From Ignavibacteriales bacterium (lineage in GTDB: Bacteria; Bacteroidota; Ignavibacteria; Ignavibacteriales; Ignavibacteriaceae), in NCBI GenBank assembly GCA_016714125.1, contig JADJNX010000001.1:372001-436000 (forward strand): DNA of 64,000 nucleotides, written 5' to 3'. A model generated the notes under the pieces. The model had not been told where the DNA came from and did no database searches. It saw nothing but the letters and a program-made list of their open reading frames with translations. The position numbers were made by a program, and so were the translations under genes. This document shows positions 40,896 to 49,924 of this stretch, in pieces. The first letter of the stretch is position 1, and every line of letters begins with the position of its first letter.

Positions 40896-41600
40896 TTATT
40901 TCCCAAAAATAAGATTGTTTAATTCATCGCCTGCTCCGAGGGCAAGTCCCCCTGTTGTAATGCCTAAAAGACTGCCAAGAATTGAACCGAGAACTCCTCC
41001 AACTCCCGTTTTACTTTCGTCATAGGCAAGCTTTTTTAAATTTAATTCATCCTGGAGCATTCTGTTCCTGTCACCTGAAAGTTTCATTCCCGAAAGAAGT
41101 GAAAGGAGTTGTCGTTCACTCTCCCTGTCAGATGCACCGAGGGAAGCCTTGTTTGTCTCAATTCCAAGAAGGGTATCGAGTGTCGCTTTTCTGCTTTTTT
41201 CGTCAAGTGAAGCGATCTGATTAAGGAGTGAGTTTTTTGCATCCGTTTCATTTTCATAAAGCCGGTTTACCGTATTTGCACCTGCACCGGAATAAGAGAG
41301 TCCCGATGCTGCCAAAGAGTTTTTTATGTTTTCCATGGCAGATCTTGTGGATTTATCAATCTCCCTCAGTCCCGCCACTTTCTGATCGTTCAGAACCTTG
41401 CTGCCATTTTTCCTTTCGACTTCAAGTTGTTCTTTATATCCTGAAACCCCTGAGGCATAGTCACCTGCGATGCTCCTGCTCCCGGTTAATGCTCCCAAGT
41501 CTCCATTTATGTTAATTCCGGGCATTAAACTTCCAAACGCCGACCGGAGCAGCTCTTCCATTATATTGTTATATGTCCCACCTGATAATGTATTTGGCAT
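40896..41600 (-). CDS. Gly/Ser-rich virion-like protein, possible internal/ejection protein
   Basis: I do not recognise this 234-residue protein by family. Residues 50-190 are helical and charged with regular heptads ('YKEQLEVERKNGSKVLNDQK', 'LDEKSRKATLDTLLGIE'). The C-terminus is glycine-rich and hydrophobic ('VLGSILGSLLGITTGGLALG'). Such a helical body with a membrane-seeking tail resembles podovirus internal or DNA-ejection proteins. A strong GGAGG site precedes its ATG, consistent with a well-expressed structural protein. Confidence 0.5.
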   Translation of the reverse strand: MPNTLSGGTYNNIMEELLRSAFGSLMPGININGDLGALTGSRSIAGDYASGVSGYKEQLEVERKNGSKVLNDQKVAGLREIDKSTRSAMENIKNSLAASGLSYSGAGANTVNRLYENETDAKNSLLNQIASLDEKSRKATLDTLLGIETNKASLGASDRESERQLLSLLSGMKLSGDRNRMLQDELNLKKLAYDESKTGVGGVLGSILGSLLGITTGGLALGAGDELNNLIFGK

Positions 41601-41609
41601 TTTTGCCTC

Positions 41610-41905
41610 CTATTCTATTTTCTTCCATTTGTTTTTAATTATAATATACTCCTCTAAAATTCCATTCTCTTCCTTGATCACTTTTGTTAGTTCAGGCAAC
41701 CCCTCCGTTAATGGAAGTTTTGAGACCGCTGCCGGAATTGTAACACAAAGCCTCTTTTCACCCGATAGATAAAGATAAAGGAAACTAAACCCCTTTTTAT
41801 TCAGTAAAAAAGTGACCCGTCAGGAAGTCTGTCTGTTTCGGGAAGAGAACTTCCCGATGAAATCAGGGGAGCAAAATAGTTGCGAATCTCCTCTATCTCT
41901 TTCAC
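41610..41905 (-). CDS. Short phage-module protein (one-base frameshift)
   Basis: This gene occupies what looks like a 300-base gap. A GTG at 41905 overlaps the upstream stop as GTGA; the frame reads 'EIEEIRNYFAPLISSGSSLP' and stops within 'DGSLFY'. Adding one base to the A6 run at 41806-41811 gives 'GSLFLLNKKGFSFLYLYL' and extends the frame to a TAG at 41610, 98 residues in all. The next gene's GGAGG site overlaps its end. It is a predicted small tail or head accessory protein, with no family recognised. Confidence 0.6.
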
Positions 41906-44123
41906 TCCCTCACCCTCCTTGATTCAAGTTTTATTCCATTTAATTTTTTAATTCCTGTTCCTGATACTTTAAATGAAAACTCTCTGCAAAAGTCAACGGA
42001 AGTTTCCATGCCCGAAGTCGGGAGCACCTTGATCAACTCTGCCTCGACATCAAATGTAAATACAACTGCAGCCTCCCCCTCATCCGTGAGAATAGAGAGT
42101 TCAACCTCACCGGGAATGGTTGTCAGATAAAGCCAAATTTTTCTTAGCCTGAGCATGGAAAATGAGTGATTTGAATATCTACCCGTTTCAAGGGATGCCT
42201 GAACTTCAATGTCAAGTTCACCAATAATATCAGGTCCAAAATTTGTTTCATCATATTTAACCACAACTCCGCCTGAGAAACTTAAAAGGGTTTCCAAATC
42301 ATCCTGCAGGAGGGTAATACCATTCAGACCGGGATGGGTGAACTTGTACCAACAGTTAACCTTTAAATCGTGTATAAGAAGAAACATTGATCCATCTGTC
42401 AACTCAACAGGTAAACAACACCATTCTTTTTGTGAAAACAAGACAGCATTGAAAAACTTTTGAACCTGTGCAAGCGTCTGCCTTATGGGATTTCCGATAT
42501 TGGAAATTGAGCCGCCTGAATAAAGGTATATGCTGCCCCCTGAGTAAAAATGGATTCCCTTGTCGGTTTTTATTATCCCGTTGGTAAGCGCCTGACCTAT
42601 CCCTTCAACAATGGTCACAACCCGCCAGGTAACGGGATCACCCGAAGTAAAAAGTTTGTGAATCGACCTCCTTTTAAAAATTAAAACTCCGTCAACATCA
42701 TCAAATAGATTCATAATTTCATCTCCACCTTCGGGGAGCAGTGAGATGATACTCTCTGGAAGAAATGTGAATGGTTTGCCAGGTTCGGAAAAAAGAATTG
42801 ATGATTTATATTCTTTTATCACAGTCACAGCAGAGTGAATTTTGGTAAAATCCAGTCCTGAATCTGCAATTGTATCGGTAAATGAAATCTGATTGAGCCT
42901 CAAAACCTCGGGGTGTTGGTAAAAAATGTCCCCATCTTTTTTTGTTCTGTAGAGTCTTTTTGCCACCACTCTTCTCGCCTCCATTGAAGGAAGAAAGGGG
43001 ATATATTCAAGATTTATCAAAGCCAGGGTTTCCCACTCCTCACCGGGGTTATTATCTCAGGAGTCTCGATAAAATCACTCTCAATTCCGTTTTCATCCAC
43101 ATAAACCAGTCGATATTTATAACTTGAAGCATTTGAAATTTCTCCTCCTGTTATCACCCCTGTTCCTGAAAACATTTTGTTCCCCAAACCATCATTTGAA
43201 TAAGGGGGTGAAAAAAAGTTAACCACAGGCAATTTGAGATTGGCACAAAACAATCTCCCTTTATGGAATGAATAACTTAGACAGGCATGATCCACCACAA
43301 AAAGAGCAAATGATGAAGAAGACAAATTATCATCGGATGTAGTATCTGTATAAGTTGTGGTCTCCGGCTCAAGTATCGCCAGCTCATAATAGAGGAAAGG
43401 AGAATTTGACAAATCGGAAGTGAGTATCCCCCGGGTTCGGTATATTTTTTTCTTCACAACCCTGTTATCAGTTGGAACAGGAATATTGGAGATTTCCACT
43501 TTGTTGGTGCTCCCTGAAAATCCCGTTGAACCTGTTGTAAAATCTCTATAAGCCGTGAGGGGTTGGGAAGTTGATGAATGATCACCCGAAACGGCTTCAT
43601 AAACAATCACATAATTATACCACCCGGCTCCAATCTCTCCACCTGTGGAAGAATGAACTGCTGTAACGGGAACCACGCCATTTATTACAGGCGGTTTAAT
43701 CGAGAGTGTTTGTGAGTTTTCCAGTTCATCCCCTGACAGAAAAACACTGTTATATCCCGAATGAATTATCACTCCACCATTTGTGGAAAGAGTGCCGGAG
43801 GTTTCACCCGACAACTCTCCCTCATACACCATTTGCCACTCCCCCGTTCCGTTTTTTGAGAGCCACAATTTCCCTTCAGATATCGCAACAAGGTAATTAT
43901 CTCTGTTTGGGGAAACTACAGACAACACTCCTTTAATGCTCCCGGAGGGAAGCGGAGCACCGAGTGTGCTCCAGCTCCCCCTTCTTACCGGAGTTCCAAA
44001 TGCTCCCGTTTGATCCAACACAAAATTTATCAGCTCACAAACTTCACCATTTTCAAGATAAACAGGGTCTGTCGTCTCATTAACCCCTGAAACTTTCCTG
44101 AAATGTATTATCTCATTTGTCAT
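41902..44123 (-). CDS. Large phage-type beta-propeller/tail protein (one-base frameshift)
   Basis: Two frames (44123-43017 and 43020-41902) almost certainly belong together. The second would start with a TTG without ribosome-binding site. Adding one G near 43023 gives 'GKPWALINLEYIPF' and one 740-residue protein. It contains repeated propeller-like strands ('YLVAISEGKLWLSKNGTGEW', 'YNYVIVYEAVSG') and two copies of an 'R.YRT' motif ('KKKIYRTRGI', 'AKRLYRTKKDGD'), as in podovirus tail-hub or stabilisation proteins. Gene position after two adaptor-like genes fits a tail component. Exact role is inferred. Confidence 0.7.
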
Positions 44124-44848
44124 CAGTAACCCAAATTATACTTTAGATTTTCAGGCAATCCCCTTGTGGTCTCCTTCGAGACCCTTCCCCTCTCCACCTG
44201 CTTTTCAAGAAATTTTTGATAAGCTGATGATATCTCCGCCTGAATCTGTTTTGTTTTAAGCTGTTTGGCATCAAGATTACCAAGAATTCCATCTATCTTC
44301 GCCACCGACTTTTTGATTACATATTCTTCAAATTCAAACGGAATTGTTGTTTCATCACTGTCATTCACCAGATCAGAAACAGCTTTATAATAGTAAGCTG
44401 AAAGTGAATTAATGCTATCAGGAGCAATCAATATTTTGTTTGCAAGCCGGATAAATACAGGTGCACTGACCGATGGCGAAAGATATGTATTTTCGATCTG
44501 CTCCCTGAACCGCTCCAAATCCACTTCATAAGCGAGTCCAAACACCACACCATCAGAACATTCTATGAAGATAATTGATCTTGGAGATTCGAGCATTTGA
44601 GGAAAATTCTCCTCGTTAATCACGATCTCCACCACATTTTTACCCACAAAAGTGGAAGAACGAAGTCCATCTGACAACTCCGTTCTTGTCTCCCATTTTT
44701 TCATTCCAAGACCGTTTAACTCGGTTTGAATCGAGCGTTGAGCAAGGTTAATAATTCGATTTAATCTGTTTACGGGAAAGAGTGGATTCCCTTGAATACT
44801 TGCGTCGATCACAATCTGATCACGCATCTCTGCTAATGTTGCCGGCAT
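44123..44848 (-). CDS. Phage head-tail adaptor-like protein
   Basis: This 241-residue predicted structural protein starts with a helical region ('TLAEMRDQIVIDAS', 'RLNRIINLAQRSIQTEL') typical of podovirus neck/adaptor proteins. A beta-rich middle and a C-terminal helix ('EISSAYQKFLEKQVERGRV') follow. Its stop abuts the start of the propeller gene with 1 base of overlap. The preceding 208-residue protein has a related N-terminal pattern, so both may be neck paralogues. No motif proves the role. Confidence 0.55.
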   Translation of the reverse strand: MPATLAEMRDQIVIDASIQGNPLFPVNRLNRIINLAQRSIQTELNGLGMKKWETRTELSDGLRSSTFVGKNVVEIVINEENFPQMLESPRSIIFIECSDGVVFGLAYEVDLERFREQIENTYLSPSVSAPVFIRLANKILIAPDSINSLSAYYYKAVSDLVNDSDETTIPFEFEEYVIKKSVAKIDGILGNLDAKQLKTKQIQAEISSAYQKFLEKQVERGRVSKETTRGLPENLKYNLGY

Positions 44849-44860
44849 TTATTCCTCCCT

Positions 44861-45487
44861 TTAAAGTAATGTCAGTTTTTCAATTTTTGCTATGAACATT
44901 GCATATAATGCTCCCGATTCTTCATATTGTTTGTCTTTTTCAAGAAGCTGTGATGCCGCTGCGGCTATGATCGCCCCTGAGGCATTATCGGAGAGTAAAC
45001 AGTCATTTTCCTTTGCTATCCGGTCGGCCTTTTTCAGATATAACATCTTGACTGTCCCGTTATTGATTGGAGTGCCAAAATTGAGTTTACCACCCGTTAT
45101 ATAACAATAGAGATTTTTCTCCCCCGGTTTAAGCCATTGATTATCCTCTTCAAAAAAATGATTTTTACCGGGACTTTTAAACACACACGGTTTTTCCACA
45201 TCCCCTTCTGATATGGCACATTTAACCGAAATGGGATACATAAACCCCACCGGAAGAGTCACCCATAGCCCCGTGACGGCCTCATAAACCACTTCCTGTT
45301 GTAATGGTGTCAAGAGGAGAGGGAGCCTGCTATCGACTCCCCCTGATGTAAAGACAAACAGACAATAGTTGACCACCTCATCCTGGGCATCGTTGAGGGC
45401 ATTTAACACCTCGTTTTCACTCCAGAATCCGGCTTCCCTCTCATCGAGAATCGATCTTATCCGGGTGATCATCTCCTCTGTTGTCAT
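44861..45487 (-). CDS. Phage head-tail adaptor-like protein
   Basis: This 208-residue protein begins 'MTTEEMITRIRSILDE' followed by 'FWSENEVLNALNDAQDEVV', a four-helix start like that of gp6/adaptor proteins that bind below the portal. A beta-rich middle and a helical end ('AIIAAAASQLLEKDKQYEES') follow. It overlaps the preceding 73-residue gene by 4 bases and precedes the 241-residue adaptor-like gene by 12. The portal that such proteins attach to is not encoded in the window. Confidence 0.6.
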   Translation of the reverse strand: MTTEEMITRIRSILDEREAGFWSENEVLNALNDAQDEVVNYCLFVFTSGGVDSRLPLLLTPLQQEVVYEAVTGLWVTLPVGFMYPISVKCAISEGDVEKPCVFKSPGKNHFFEEDNQWLKPGEKNLYCYITGGKLNFGTPINNGTVKMLYLKKADRIAKENDCLLSDNASGAIIAAAASQLLEKDKQYEESGALYAMFIAKIEKLTLL

Positions 45488-45705
45488 TTTCGTTTCCCCT
45501 TTTGTTTTGCCTCTTCCCCTGTTCCCTCACCAATCGGTTCCTCCGACTTGTAAAAATCCCTTCCAAAAGCCGGACTGGATGTTAACATACCAATTTCATC
45601 CTCATTGTTGGTAGTGAATGTTCCCGTTGCTTCCTCAGGGATAAAAGCATACTTCTTCCCGTGGATTGTAATCGAGTACCTTCGATATTTACTGATAAAT
45701 TTCAT
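45484..45705 (-). CDS. Small protein of the phage-like module
   Basis: This 73-residue basic and acidic mixed protein has 'YRRYSITIHGKKYAFIPEEA' at its N-terminus and a low-complexity charged tail ('GEGTGEEAKQKGKRK'). A short, strand-rich protein between major capsid and adaptor is common in podovirus genomes (head fibre or decoration proteins), but no family is recognised. It overlaps the next gene by 4 bases and lies downstream of the hairpin after the capsid gene. Confidence 0.5.
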   Translation of the reverse strand: MKFISKYRRYSITIHGKKYAFIPEEATGTFTTNNEDEIGMLTSSPAFGRDFYKSEEPIGEGTGEEAKQKGKRK

Positions 45706-45735
45706 TGTTATCCTTTTGTTTATTGAAACCCTTAG

Positions 45736-45783
45736 AAAAAACCCGGCTGCTTTTGGACATTCTGAGTTGCCCCGGCAGCCGGG
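45736..45783 (-). terminator. Hairpin terminator after the major capsid gene
   Basis: On the minus strand CCCGGCTGC ... GCAGCCGGG (9-bp stem, about 24-base loop) is followed by TTTTTT. It directly follows the capsid stop and would lower transcription of the tail and lysis genes relative to the capsid. Confidence 0.7.
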
Positions 45784-45792
45784 AGCCCCATA

Positions 45793-46989
45793 TTACCCTT
45801 CCATTTTTAAGATTCCGTGGCACTCTTCATTGTGAATCTCAATTCCAAGGTCCATAAGAATCTTTGTGGTTGTTCCGTCAACTCCGGGAGTTTCAACACC
45901 CTCCTCAATCCGGAACTTTCTGCATCCCTTTTTGTCCTCTGCCATGTGACGGAGCCTCACCTTGTCGGCATCAATTGTGAAGCCATAATTGGTGAACTTC
46001 CCATCCATTACGGGATTCCAGATAAGGTCGATGCTTCCAAATGGGGTTAGATATTCCCTGACATTAACTCCATAGACTGAAACGGTGGGATTTGGATTCA
46101 ACTCATATCTCGTTTTGATGAACTTGTTGATCTCCATCAACTGACCACTTCCACAGAGGTGAATTTTCCTGTTGGAACCTTTTTGGAAGACTTCTTTCAG
46201 GTGATCATCAAATGTGTCTTCGTCCAGTGTTGGAGAGTAGGAATTTACATTTGATTGAATCCTGCCGAGAAAACCATGTCCCCAGGTGGTACGATAGTTG
46301 CCCGAAGTGGCATAACCCTGGGAGGGTGCAAAGAGAAAATATCTTTCGGCTTGAAGTTTCATTTCCTCAATCTTCTTTGCGACCAGTGCGGCATGATCAA
46401 CGCCATCGGTGTAGGTTTCACCGGCCTGATGTCTTCCCGTGGTTGCAACTGATTCGGAAAAGATGTTGAGGTAGTTGAACTTCTCAATCTCTTTTACACT
46501 CATTGCGGTTCTTACACCGGAGTATTCCGTATTGCGACTTCCAATGATCTTGAGATAAATTCCCTCATTCTGAATGCTTGTGAGATTTGTGGCACCGTCG
46601 ATGTGGGAAAGTACCACCTGAGAAGTGGTGCGTGAACTGACATAAGCCATCTGATCCGTTTCCTCGATGAGGACGATGTCATCCACATTAAAGATCGTTA
46701 ATGAGTTACAGTTGCTTGTGGTCAGAGTAAGTGACGCCGGTGTACCTGAAGCTGTGATTGCAGCTTTGTTTGTGGTCTGATGAGGATATAACTCATTTTC
46801 GAACCAACTGAATTTTGCGAATGGACTCCTAACTTCCTTCGATTTCCTTCCGGAAAACCAAAGATATTGAAGAAGTGGTGTCTGGTATGGTTTTAACAGA
46901 TAAAGTATCTTTTCAACATCAGGAACAGAATTCGCCGAATTCATATTTGATGATGATACTACTCCTGAATTTATTGACTCGTAAGCCAT
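45793..46989 (-). CDS. Major capsid protein, DUF5309/SU10-like HK97 fold
   Basis: This 398-residue protein matches DUF5309 major capsid proteins of podovirus-like phages. The N-terminal arm ('LLKPYQTPLLQYLWF', 'SPFAKFSWFENELYP') is followed by 'VSSRTTSQVVLSHID', 'FSESVATTGRHQAGETY' and the C-terminal 'DLIWNPVMDG' and 'LRHMAEDKKGCRKFRIEEG'. HK97-fold capsids of this group lack a fused scaffold; the 136-residue gene just upstream may supply it. The gene is followed by a terminator hairpin. Assignment rests on recognised sequence pattern, not on a search. Confidence 0.8.
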   Translation of the reverse strand: MAYESINSGVVSSSNMNSANSVPDVEKILYLLKPYQTPLLQYLWFSGRKSKEVRSPFAKFSWFENELYPHQTTNKAAITASGTPASLTLTTSNCNSLTIFNVDDIVLIEETDQMAYVSSRTTSQVVLSHIDGATNLTSIQNEGIYLKIIGSRNTEYSGVRTAMSVKEIEKFNYLNIFSESVATTGRHQAGETYTDGVDHAALVAKKIEEMKLQAERYFLFAPSQGYATSGNYRTTWGHGFLGRIQSNVNSYSPTLDEDTFDDHLKEVFQKGSNRKIHLCGSGQLMEINKFIKTRYELNPNPTVSVYGVNVREYLTPFGSIDLIWNPVMDGKFTNYGFTIDADKVRLRHMAEDKKGCRKFRIEEGVETPGVDGTTTKILMDLGIEIHNEECHGILKMEG

Positions 46990-46996
46990 TTTTCCC

Positions 46997-47407
46997 TCAC
47001 TGATTATTGATTGTGTTAAGTATGTTATTTAACAACCTGCTGTTGTTACCTTCTTTTCTTCTGAAACTGCTTCCCGTTTCCATCGGAATTTTTAATCTCT
47101 CCACCGTTTTAAGAGTCTCTTTTACTCTTTTAATTACCTCCTCTCCCCCTTCCTTTTTTAACCGGTCAAGTTCGCCTGCCACTTCCTTTGCCGATTTAAA
47201 CTTCTTAAGCTGCTGGGCAAAAAGAGCCGGATCATCTGCAAGCACCTCAAAATATCCGGGATTTGCTTCATCCCATTGTGCGATCACCTCGCCGGCATCC
47301 TCACCATCAAACACCTGTGAAGCCGTCTCCATCATCTCCTCTGCCTGCCGTTGCGCTGCTGCTTTCACCAGATCATTAAAAAATAATCTCATTTCCTCTT
47401 CGTTCAT
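46997..47407 (-). CDS. Scaffold-like protein of the capsid module
   Basis: This 136-residue strongly acidic, mostly helical protein ('FFNDLVKAAAQRQAEEMM', 'EVAGELDRLKKEGGEEVI') ends in a basic and Asn-rich tail. It lies 7 bases before the capsid gene, the usual place of a scaffolding protein, whose basic C-terminal helix docks to the coat protein. It is the first gene of the module; upstream is only repeat-rich DNA, so portal and terminase genes are absent here. Confidence 0.55.
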   Translation of the reverse strand: MNEEEMRLFFNDLVKAAAQRQAEEMMETASQVFDGEDAGEVIAQWDEANPGYFEVLADDPALFAQQLKKFKSAKEVAGELDRLKKEGGEEVIKRVKETLKTVERLKIPMETGSSFRRKEGNNSRLLNNILNTINNQ

Positions 47408-47430
47408 AACTCCCTCAAAAATTTACACTG

Positions 47431-47462
47431 CAAACTTACTCGATGACCAAACCCTTCTCAAT
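47431..47462 (-). promoter_or_regulatory. Candidate Bacteroidota-type promoter of the capsid operon
   Basis: On the minus strand ATTG-N20-TAAGTTTG matches the primary-sigma consensus of Bacteroidota (TTTG, about 20 bases, TAnnTTTG) with one mismatch in -33. The predicted start site lies about 15-20 bases before the start codon at 47407. Confidence 0.45.
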
Positions 47463-47519
47463 ATCAAATATTTACACTTCTAATCTTGTAACTCTGGAAT
47501 CTGTTTTTAACAAAGTCAC

Positions 47520-47770
47520 AGAGTAGCGGATTTTTTATAGAACGCGGATGAAGCGGATTAGGCGGATTATCGCGGATGGGAATTTAAAAATACCCCGTTT
47601 GCGGGGTTTGATATTCGTAGGTCCCGATTGCCGTCTGCAATGCGATCCAATCGTAAGAGAGGGAATGGGACGCAGATCCACCACTGGGACAGGTACACGC
47701 AGATTAGACAGAGTTACGCGGAGGATTTTCACGGATGATTGTCTGAATCAATATTTACAGGATTTTAGGA
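47520..47770. repeat. Dispersed intergenic repeat, copy 2 (inverted)
   Basis: The motif series 'AACGCGGATGAAGCGGATTA', 'ACACGCAGATTAGACAGAG', 'GTTACGCGGAG', 'TTTTCACGGATG' and 'TTTACAGGATTTTAGGATTT' corresponds in part to the reverse complement of 36480-36590. A 16-base insertion separates 'GGACGCAGAT' from 'ACACGCAGATTA'. The whole stretch 47408-48043 has no gene apart from these elements. Confidence 0.7.
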
Positions 47771-47876
47771 TTTACAGGATTGGCTCTTAAAATACCCCGC
47801 TTGCGAGGTTTTATATTCGTAGCTGAATTCGTTACCTAACGATGACCCATACTCCGGAGGAGTTACATATTCGTAG
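47586..47876 (+). repeat. Tandem-like hairpin repeat units ending ATATTCGTAG
   Basis: A unit with a CCCCG..CGGGG-type hairpin followed by 'TTTGATATTCGTAG' occurs at 47586-47620 and, diverged, at 47789-47822. The tail 'ATATTCGTAG' recurs a third time at 47867-47876. They resemble REP-like palindromic elements. Confidence 0.55.
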
Positions 47877-47898
47877 CCCATGGATCTCTAAAATCCAT

Positions 47899-47936
47899 CC
47901 TCCCCTCGCCTTTTAGGAGAGGGGTCGGGGGTGAGG
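47899..47936 (+). repeat. GC-rich hairpin repeat (CCTCCCCTCGCC/GGAGAGGGG)
   Basis: 'CCTCCCCTCGCCTTTTAGG' is followed by 'AGAGGGGTCGGGGGTGAGG', a GC-rich imperfect hairpin standing out from AT-rich surroundings. It is a type of short intergenic repeat that recurs in related genomes. Confidence 0.5.
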
Positions 47937-48043
47937 TACGAGGACGAATGATATATTAACAACCCATATCAAAAATCCCACGATTTTTCCTTAAGTTAAA
48001 CAACAAAAAAATGATGTTTAAAAATGAAACTGATCATTCTGAA

Positions 48044-49826
48044 ATGAGAATCACAATAAAGCCCATTTTGTTCTCACTCCTTCTCTTTCTCTTAATGAGC
48101 ATTCCCCGGTTATTCCACAATCCGTTTTGTTAAAGCTGGAAATCCAACTCCTGTCGCTCCTTATACAACTTGGGCAACCGCCTCGGATTCAATACAAAAG
48201 GTAGTCGATATATGTTTAAGTGGTGATACGATACTTCTTGGTACAGGGGTTTATACCGCACTTGTGGTTTCAAATTCAGTAGGAAGATATCTGACGATTG
48301 CGGGTGTTGATATTGATAGTTGTATCATTGATTTGTCTGTTTATCCTTCCTCAACCAGCGTTTGTGCATTCACAATAAAAGACCATTTTAAGATAAGAAA
48401 TTTAACATTTAAAACCCGAAGTGGAACAACTGAACACATTGGAATATTTTTAACAAACATCAATGGTTCGCCATTACAAGAGTGTGACATTAAAGGCATC
48501 AAATTTCGTGGAGGCTTTGATGTTGCAATATTATCATTTAGTTTAACTGGAATAGTACAAGACTGTTTTTTTACGAAAGTACCTCGGAATTCAAGTGAGT
48601 GATCGCCATAATTTGGAGCCCGTACTAATTCAGAGCAACATATTCCAGAGCTGTCGGAATGGGTTAAATTCTGACTATGCAGTCATTAGAAACAATTGGT
48701 TGTTAAGAATTATAAATTCCGGGATGGATTTAGGTAGTTTTTTTTTTCTAACAACGAAAAACGATGTTTATAACAATCTACTTTCAGCTTTAGAGGTTGG
48801 TAGTTTTGGCATCCGCGAAAATCAACTTGGAGAGGTTATAAATAATGTAATAACCGGATTCAATTATGGAATGGAACCCAAGAGTAATTGCACAATTAAA
48901 AATAATGTGATTATGAACAGCAGGTTAGCAGCAATTGGTATATCAGAATGGCCCACATTAAATGGAGATATCAACTATAACTTATTCTACAACTGTCAAA
49001 TGATAACAGGAAATTCCACCTCATTTGACCCCGACACAACAATATATTACACATCAGACCCGATGTTTGAGAACAAAGACAGTAACAACTTTCTCCTCCA
49101 GATGTTTTCACCTTTAATTGATGCAGGTGACCCAAACATCCTTGATGTTGATGGTTCAAGAAGTGATGTTGGTTTGTATGGTGGGCCCTACGGACAAAGC
49201 TACTCATACCAAGACCTTGCACCAAAGAAACCAAAGTTTACACTCGTATCTAAACAAAATGGAAAAGTTAATTTTAATTGGCGAGGGGGAACAGAAGCTG
49301 ACTTTAATTCTTTTTCACTGTACAGAAGCAGAGACCCTCTGTTTATCCCGGATGACAACAACAAAATATATGAAGGAATTGACACACTATTCACAGATTC
49401 ACTCACAGACCCGACCGGGAGTTACAGTTATAAACTGACCGCAAAAGACAATCAAGGAAATGTCAGTAAACTTGACAGTGTAACGGTTGTTATAACAGGT
49501 ATTTCTGAAGAAGAAATCCATACCCCCGAAAGAATATATCTTCATCAAAACTACCCAAACCCGTTTAACCCTTCAACAAAATAAAATACTCCTTGACCGA
49601 AGAAGCGGAGGTGATCCTTCGTGTATATAATGTTAATGGTGAATTAGTAACCTTACTTCAAAACGGATGGCTTCCTGCGGGAGAGTATGAGAGAGAATTT
49701 TCCCCGGCAACAATCGGTATATTGAAGGATATTGCATCAGGAGTATATTTTTACAATTTGTTGGTCAGGGATAAAAATTTAACTTCGTTATTTGTAAAAA
49801 CCGAAAAAATGATGTTTCTCAAGTAG
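48044..49826 (+). CDS. T9SS-exported parallel beta-helix protein (three one-base frameshifts)
   Basis: Frames from 48044, 48264, 48595 and 49593 combine into about 593 residues. The signal peptide 'ILFSLLLFLLMSIP' is followed by 'IRFVKAGNPTPVAPYTTWA' and 'GDTILLGTGVYT', the typical start of PbH1 right-handed beta-helix proteins. Asn/Ile-rich coils follow ('IRNNWLLRIINSG', 'VINNVITGFNYG'), then a fibronectin-like region and a T9SS sorting domain ('LHQNYPNPFNPSTK'). Corrections: remove one base near 48107, remove one near 48571-48585, and add one A near 49580 ('STKIKYSLTEEAEV'). It is probably a polysaccharide-binding or lyase-like surface protein. A genuine pseudogene remains possible because three breaks fall in one gene. 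Confidence 0.75.
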
Positions 49827-49924
49827 TTTTGAAGGAATGTAGTAGTATTTTTTTGTATTAATTTTGTTTCAATTATGCGTATTTTTTCATAAATTGGTAT
49901 GATGAATTAAAAAATTGGTGAACT

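Noticed and set aside
43017..43020. TTG at 43020 as the start of a separate phage gene
   Set aside because: No ribosome-binding site, and one added base merges it smoothly with the preceding frame.
47408..48043. CRISPR array or coding genes in the repeat-rich intergenic region
   Set aside because: Repeats are degenerate, unevenly spaced and lack spacer-like regularity; open frames there are short and composed of repeat sequence.
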